In this document: in pieces, positions 60,086-64,000 of the stretch
Layout: every line of letters starts with the position of its first letter
Numbering within the stretch: position 1 is the stretch's first letter
Assembly: GCA_022828595.1 (NCBI GenBank)
Contig: JAKGHH010000001.1
Span: 71,792,401-71,856,400, forward strand
DNA from: Nelumbo lutea
Taxonomy: Eukaryota; Streptophyta; Magnoliopsida; Proteales; Nelumbonaceae
Direction: 5' to 3'
Length of the DNA stretch: 64,000 bases
Made by a program: the position numbers and the translations under genes
Notes under the pieces: model-generated
What the model was told of the DNA's origin: nothing
The model's database searches: none
Seen by the model: only the letters and a program-made list of their open reading frames with translations

Positions 60086-60653
60086 TCGCCGAAATGGAGA
60101 AAGGACTGCAAGTCACTCTCAAAAGCCAAAGGGCCATGATGCTGAGCTGATATATGACCTCGACACTATAAATAAGTCCCAGTCGCCTCTTCGGCATATG
60201 CAGACAAGTCCTATTCGCCTCTTCGGCATAGGAAAATCAGCCCTCAAGCCTAAGGCATAGACATTTTGGGTATAAACCCTACGACGTCTAGCCCACCTCG
60301 GCATATAACAACAGGTTGATCCCACTTGAAGTCAGGCCCGACGACTTGTCTCTAAGGGACAACCGACACCGCAGTCCATCTTGTTAGCTTGATAGTTCAG
60401 GGTAACCTACACATTTTTACTCCTATTTGGTAGTTCGGGAGTTGTTCACACTTGGAAAATTTTGTACAAAGAGTCAAAATGCTTATATTTCATTGATGTA
60501 AAGTTTTTAGTACAAGACAAAAAAAAAATGAACTTCTACTATGAACCGAGCTCGGAGGCCCGGGGCATATAGTATAGAAGATTAGGAGGCTTCTAGTCAT
60601 CTCGGGGCTCCTCGCCCTTGTCCGAGTAGTAGGATGGTCCGCCTTCATACAAC

Positions 60654-62162
60654 TGATAAGAAAAAAAAATTATCATATTTTTGTCCTTAAAAATTCAGTC
60701 TTTTACACTTAATTAGTACTTAATTGGACTCATTATTCTTGTATTTCGATTCAGAGCATAAAAGAAGGCGTCAGGAGAAAAACAAGGCTAAACAGGTAAT
60801 TTTGCACAGTTTCAGTGTTGCGTAGCAATCTGGGCATATCTCCCCTATCTGGACTCCTATTCAGATGATTCAAGATGCATTGAAAACAAAACGAAAAACT
60901 CTACAACTTTTATGTTTTGAGTTTTGATAGATTTAGATTGCATCAAAGTCAAAATCGGGCCCAAAGTCTGAGCAAATTCGTAGGGAAGCCCAGTTCGCAG
61001 TAGAAGCCCAATATGAGTACAAGAATAAGGAAACTGCAAAGAGTCCTATTAGATTTAATTTTCTGATGTAATTCTAGAAAGATAAAGGAGATTGAGATTA
61101 CCAGATAAGAGATTGGATAGCATTATATCTAAAAGGAATTAGGACTTTCTATTTTTGAGAAAGAACTACAGAAAGAACTACAGAAAGGAGTTGGAAATAA
61201 CCCCTCATCCTAAAACTATATAAAGGGGGGGGGTGAACTAGCACCAAGGCATCATTCAATCTCTGGTGTAATCAAGGAGAAATCCTCTAAGAAAGCTTCA
61301 GCCTTCAAGAAGGTAGTTAGCAACATAGGAGGAGAAAAGGAGGAAGGCGGCGGCAAGGAGAAGACAAGTTCATCGATCTCAACCTCAAGGGCGACATCAT
61401 GAGTTCTTTCTTATACCTTGTTTGTTTAAATTCCTTTATCATGAATTAGTTTATTTATAGCCAGGGCTATGAAAAGCCTAACCACGACCATGGATTGATT
61501 TAATTTAATCAAGTTGTTTTTATTTTCATATTGTCTATGAGTTATTATGTGTAATGCGATTAGGAGTTTGGCCACCTCTTAGTTGATTTGGTTTATGTGG
61601 ATGAATCGGAAGATGAATTCATATAATAGATTAAATAACTCATAGTGTGAATTGAATGGTATATAAGAATATATATATATATATATATATATACATGATT
61701 CATCTGATGATACAGGTTTTTCATAGAACTTAATGCACTTTCTATCTCGAGAACTCTAGTCGAGGAATCGAAGGGTTACTTGATAGAAGTAGGTTTGATA
61801 TATCCTGGGAGGGAATATTAAATAAATTAGGAAAAACTTCAGCTTATGAAAATAACAAATTTTCTTGGTTAATTTAATAAATTGATGTTCATTGGGATGG
61901 TTAGGTGGACCAATAGTCCTAGCGCTTTCAATTAAATCGTTGCAAGTTCAGTCGTTGATTGCCTTTGTTTTTATTTATGTTCTTTCTTTTTCTATCTTTA
62001 ATTTTCAGTAGTTAAATTTGTTTGATCCAAAATTCGGTTGTCCAAATAATCAAAGGGAAACTATAGTTTTAGTACTTATTTTGTTAAATCCTCGTGGGAA
62101 CGATATTTTTATACTACTTGATAACTAGTGCACTTGCTAGGGTTATATAATTATAGCTATCA
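60654..62162 (+). mobile_element. Solo LTR of another family nested in element B
   Basis: 1,509 bp, TGATAAG...GCTATCA, with the 5-bp target duplication ACAAC on both sides (60,649-60,653 and 62,163-62,167). A + strand TATA box (CTATATAAAG) lies near 61,217-61,225. CATATCTCCCCTATCTGGAC and the CCTCGTGGGAACGATATTTT stretch near its end are typical of plant gypsy LTRs. Not homologous to the LTRs of A, B or C. It interrupts the tail of the antisense ORF. Confidence 0.95.
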
Positions 62163-63868
62163 ACAACTCTCATCAGCATCGGTCTCCTCAACGTCATCGA
62201 GCAGGTCGTTGTTGCTTTCTGCTTTGGAGTCTGGATCTTCAGTAGCTTCGACGACCATTTTCTTTGTAATCCTTGAGGTAGTAATGGTACTGAGATCGAG
62301 CTGAGGGAACTCACGCCAGGTCAACCACCTACAGAGCTTGAAGCCTTTGTGGTATCTTACTGTCCCCACCTCGATCATCTCATTTCGATACTCCTCCGAG
62401 GCCTTGTATTCCTCGATGGCCTTGACCTTAGCCTCCTCCACTGCTTGAAGGAGTATCTCAGTATGTTCCTTCACGTGAGCTTCGAGGTTCTCCACCTCCC
62501 TCTTCAGTGCTGCCTTCTATTCCGCGAGCTCCTTCTTCTCGGACATCAACAGCGTGATCAGTTCCTTTTTAGCCCGCCCATCCTTCTTTAGCTGGTTAAC
62601 TTCATTGTGGGCCAAGTTTAGCTCGGTGTGAGCCTCGCGGGAAGAAGACTTAGTTGTGAGAGCTCGTTTCAAATGCAACTCGGACTGATAAGTCAAGGCG
62701 TGGATAGCGGAATTTACCTACCAAAAGAAAACAAGCATTAGCACAAGAAAATCCAAGTACAAGATCGAAGAAGTTAACTCAGAAAACCTACCACCACGCA
62801 GTGGGTAGCCACTCGAGCTCCGAGCTGAGCGACCGGCAATTTGACCTAGCCAGCAACCTCCTCAGCGTACACTACGCTTTTGCTCTTGAGAAGGTTGTAT
62901 TTTGGAGTCAGAATGCTCCGAGCTGCTTCATCGCTGCCTGAAGAAGCGACAACTGCAAGGGCGGGCTCTGAAGACATCGCCTCCTCGGGTGCGCAGGGCG
63001 GCGATAGCTTGTCGGTTTCCTCCTCGACCAAGTCAATCATGAGAGGTCGCTTAGCATATGATGGCTGCTCGGGCTCTGGAATGGTAGCCGACGGAGACTC
63101 AATGCGAGCTCTATTCGAAGCTCGCTTCTTCTTTCCCTTCTTCATACTCCCAAAAAGTTCGGTTGCAAGGATGTCCATGATAGCTACAACCAAAGCACAG
63201 CCAGAAACAATACCAAGATAAAACAAAGGAAATACAATAAATGATGACTTACCATGACTCAAACCAGCCTGCACGAGCTTCTCCTCAGTTACATAGTCCA
63301 CAAACTTCAAGCCGAGCTCTGCCCAAGATTGGAGCACTTCCCTTGTCTTCAGGTCCAACCTGACACCGAGGTCTTGGATGGCTGCCCTCCAGTGGGTTAG
63401 GAAATGCCACCCCTTAGTGTTGCGGACCACAAAGTAACACCTTTTCCATGCTGTGACCTTGTTCGGGAGCCCGTGCAAGAGTTTGTAGCCCGGACATGGG
63501 GACAGGTAGTAAGTTTGCCTGTGTTCGGGTAGAACACAGGACGAGTTCTTTTTTATAGAAAGAATGGAGGAGAAGATGTCGAGGTCGAGAGGAAGGTTAT
63601 AGTCGTGGAAAAGGGAGATGGTTCCTACTATATTACGAATGGAGTTCGGGTGCAGTTGGTCATTGGTAATGCTGAAAAGTTTTATGACCTTAACTATTAA
63701 GGGGTGAAGTGGAAGACAAAGACCAGCTACGAGCTGTTCCTCGAAGATCACGATCTCGTTGTGACCGTGCTCCCAAGTGAAGTTACCTAGGGGAATACTA
63801 TAGACTATGTCATTCGGAAGCCTATACTGAGCTACTAGGGACAGGAGCCTGTCCGCTATCATTGTCAA
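62163..63868 (-). pseudogene. Antisense ORF of element B: gypsy-type putative transposon protein
   Basis: Same protein as the antisense ORF of element A, better kept. From 63,868: MTMIADRLLSLVAQYRLPND, then EHGHNEIVIFEEQLVAGLCL, LPLHPLIVKVIKLFSI, LHPNSIRNIVGTISLFHDYN, VLPEHRQTYYLSPCPGYKLL and RCYFVVRNTKGWHFLTHWRA. The domain pattern is PF04195-like. Two introns are placed by comparison with A: 63,252-63,184 and 62,791-62,718, both GT-AG. If the first is not spliced, the frame happens to read through it. Then GKKKRASNRARIESPSATIP, and a charged helical tail (VEEAKVKAIEEYKASEEY). The ORF is cut at its end by the solo LTR at 62,162; the rest lies at 60,600-60,648. Start codon region upstream of 63,868 has at least one stop. 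Confidence 0.82.
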
Positions 63869-64000
63869 CGGGCCAAAGTTATCTAGTTGCCGACCTCGAT
63901 GCTAGGGGGAAGCCAGATCACCTGAGGCCTATCGCTCCCCACGGGGTGATTCCACCTCAAGAGGATCACGGACCGCATCCTGACCCGAAGTAATTTCTTT

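Larger units (their letters stand above)
53372..64000 (+). mobile_element. Element B: Tat-like LTR retrotransposon, 3' LTR beyond the window
   Basis: Same family as element A, in opposite orientation. The 5' LTR is followed by a primer site, gag, protease, RT, RNase H, second RNase H, integrase and, on the - strand, the antisense ORF. The 3' LTR should lie to the right of 64,000. The integrase is more open than in A, but gag and RT have stops. A 1.5-kb solo LTR is nested at 60,654-62,162. Confidence 0.93.

Noticed and set aside
62846..63868. Antisense ORF of element B as one unspliced 340-codon exon
   Set aside because: The stretch between 63,252 and 63,184 has no counterpart in element A's coding sequence and is bounded by GT-AG, so it is better read as an intron that happens to be open.

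Overview
The window is nuclear DNA of a flowering plant. Three things show this: spliced genes with GT-AG introns that match plant families (a fimbrin, a TBC-type Rab-GAP, an MBOAT wax/sterol-ester synthase-like enzyme, a class III peroxidase relic); abundant Tourist-like and hAT-like MITEs; and several Ty3/gypsy retrotransposons of the Tat/Ogre type. I cannot name the species from the sequence alone.

Layout. 1-1,910: the last four coding exons of a fimbrin gene on the + strand, cut by the left edge. 3.2-3.9 kb: a BTB-like relic split by a MITE. 5,355-8,135: a complete seven-exon TBC/Rab-GAP gene on the - strand, convergent with the fimbrin. 9.9-18.4 kb: MITEs, an RNase H-like fragment between MITE sequences, a tandem duplication, a kilobase of nearly pure A/T, a Mutator-like element and an alpha-tubulin relic. 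19.24-21.45 kb: a class III peroxidase pseudogene (- strand) split by a solo LTR with intact 5-bp target-site duplication. 23,986-34,612: a complete but decayed Tat-like retrotransposon on the - strand ('element A'). 34.6-37.9 kb: degenerate repeats and microsatellites. 37,918-39,048: an intact single-exon MBOAT acyltransferase gene (+). 40,574-48,418: a shorter decayed Tat-like element with no integrase found ('element C', +). 48.4-53.4 kb: MITEs and AT-rich spacer. 53,372 to beyond the right edge: a second copy of the element A family ('element B', +), with a 1.5-kb solo LTR of another family inserted in its antisense gene.

Only three genes look functional: fimbrin (actin bundling), the TBC protein (Rab GTPase inactivation) and the MBOAT enzyme (acyl transfer to an alcohol or sterol). 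They are unrelated in pathway; the rest is transposable-element sediment.

The most interesting signal is in elements A and B. They lie in opposite orientation and both carry, downstream of integrase, a long open region on the opposite strand (gypsy-type putative transposon protein domain followed by a coiled-coil tail). It has two short introns at the same two places in both copies and, in element A, its own TATA-like site. Both copies also share an Asp-to-Gly change in the reverse transcriptase catalytic motif (YVDG instead of YVDD). This suggests a family that spread with help in trans while keeping a spliced antisense gene. Element C carries a dozen premature stops best explained as CAG-to-TAG changes, the pattern expected from deamination of CHG-methylated cytosine.
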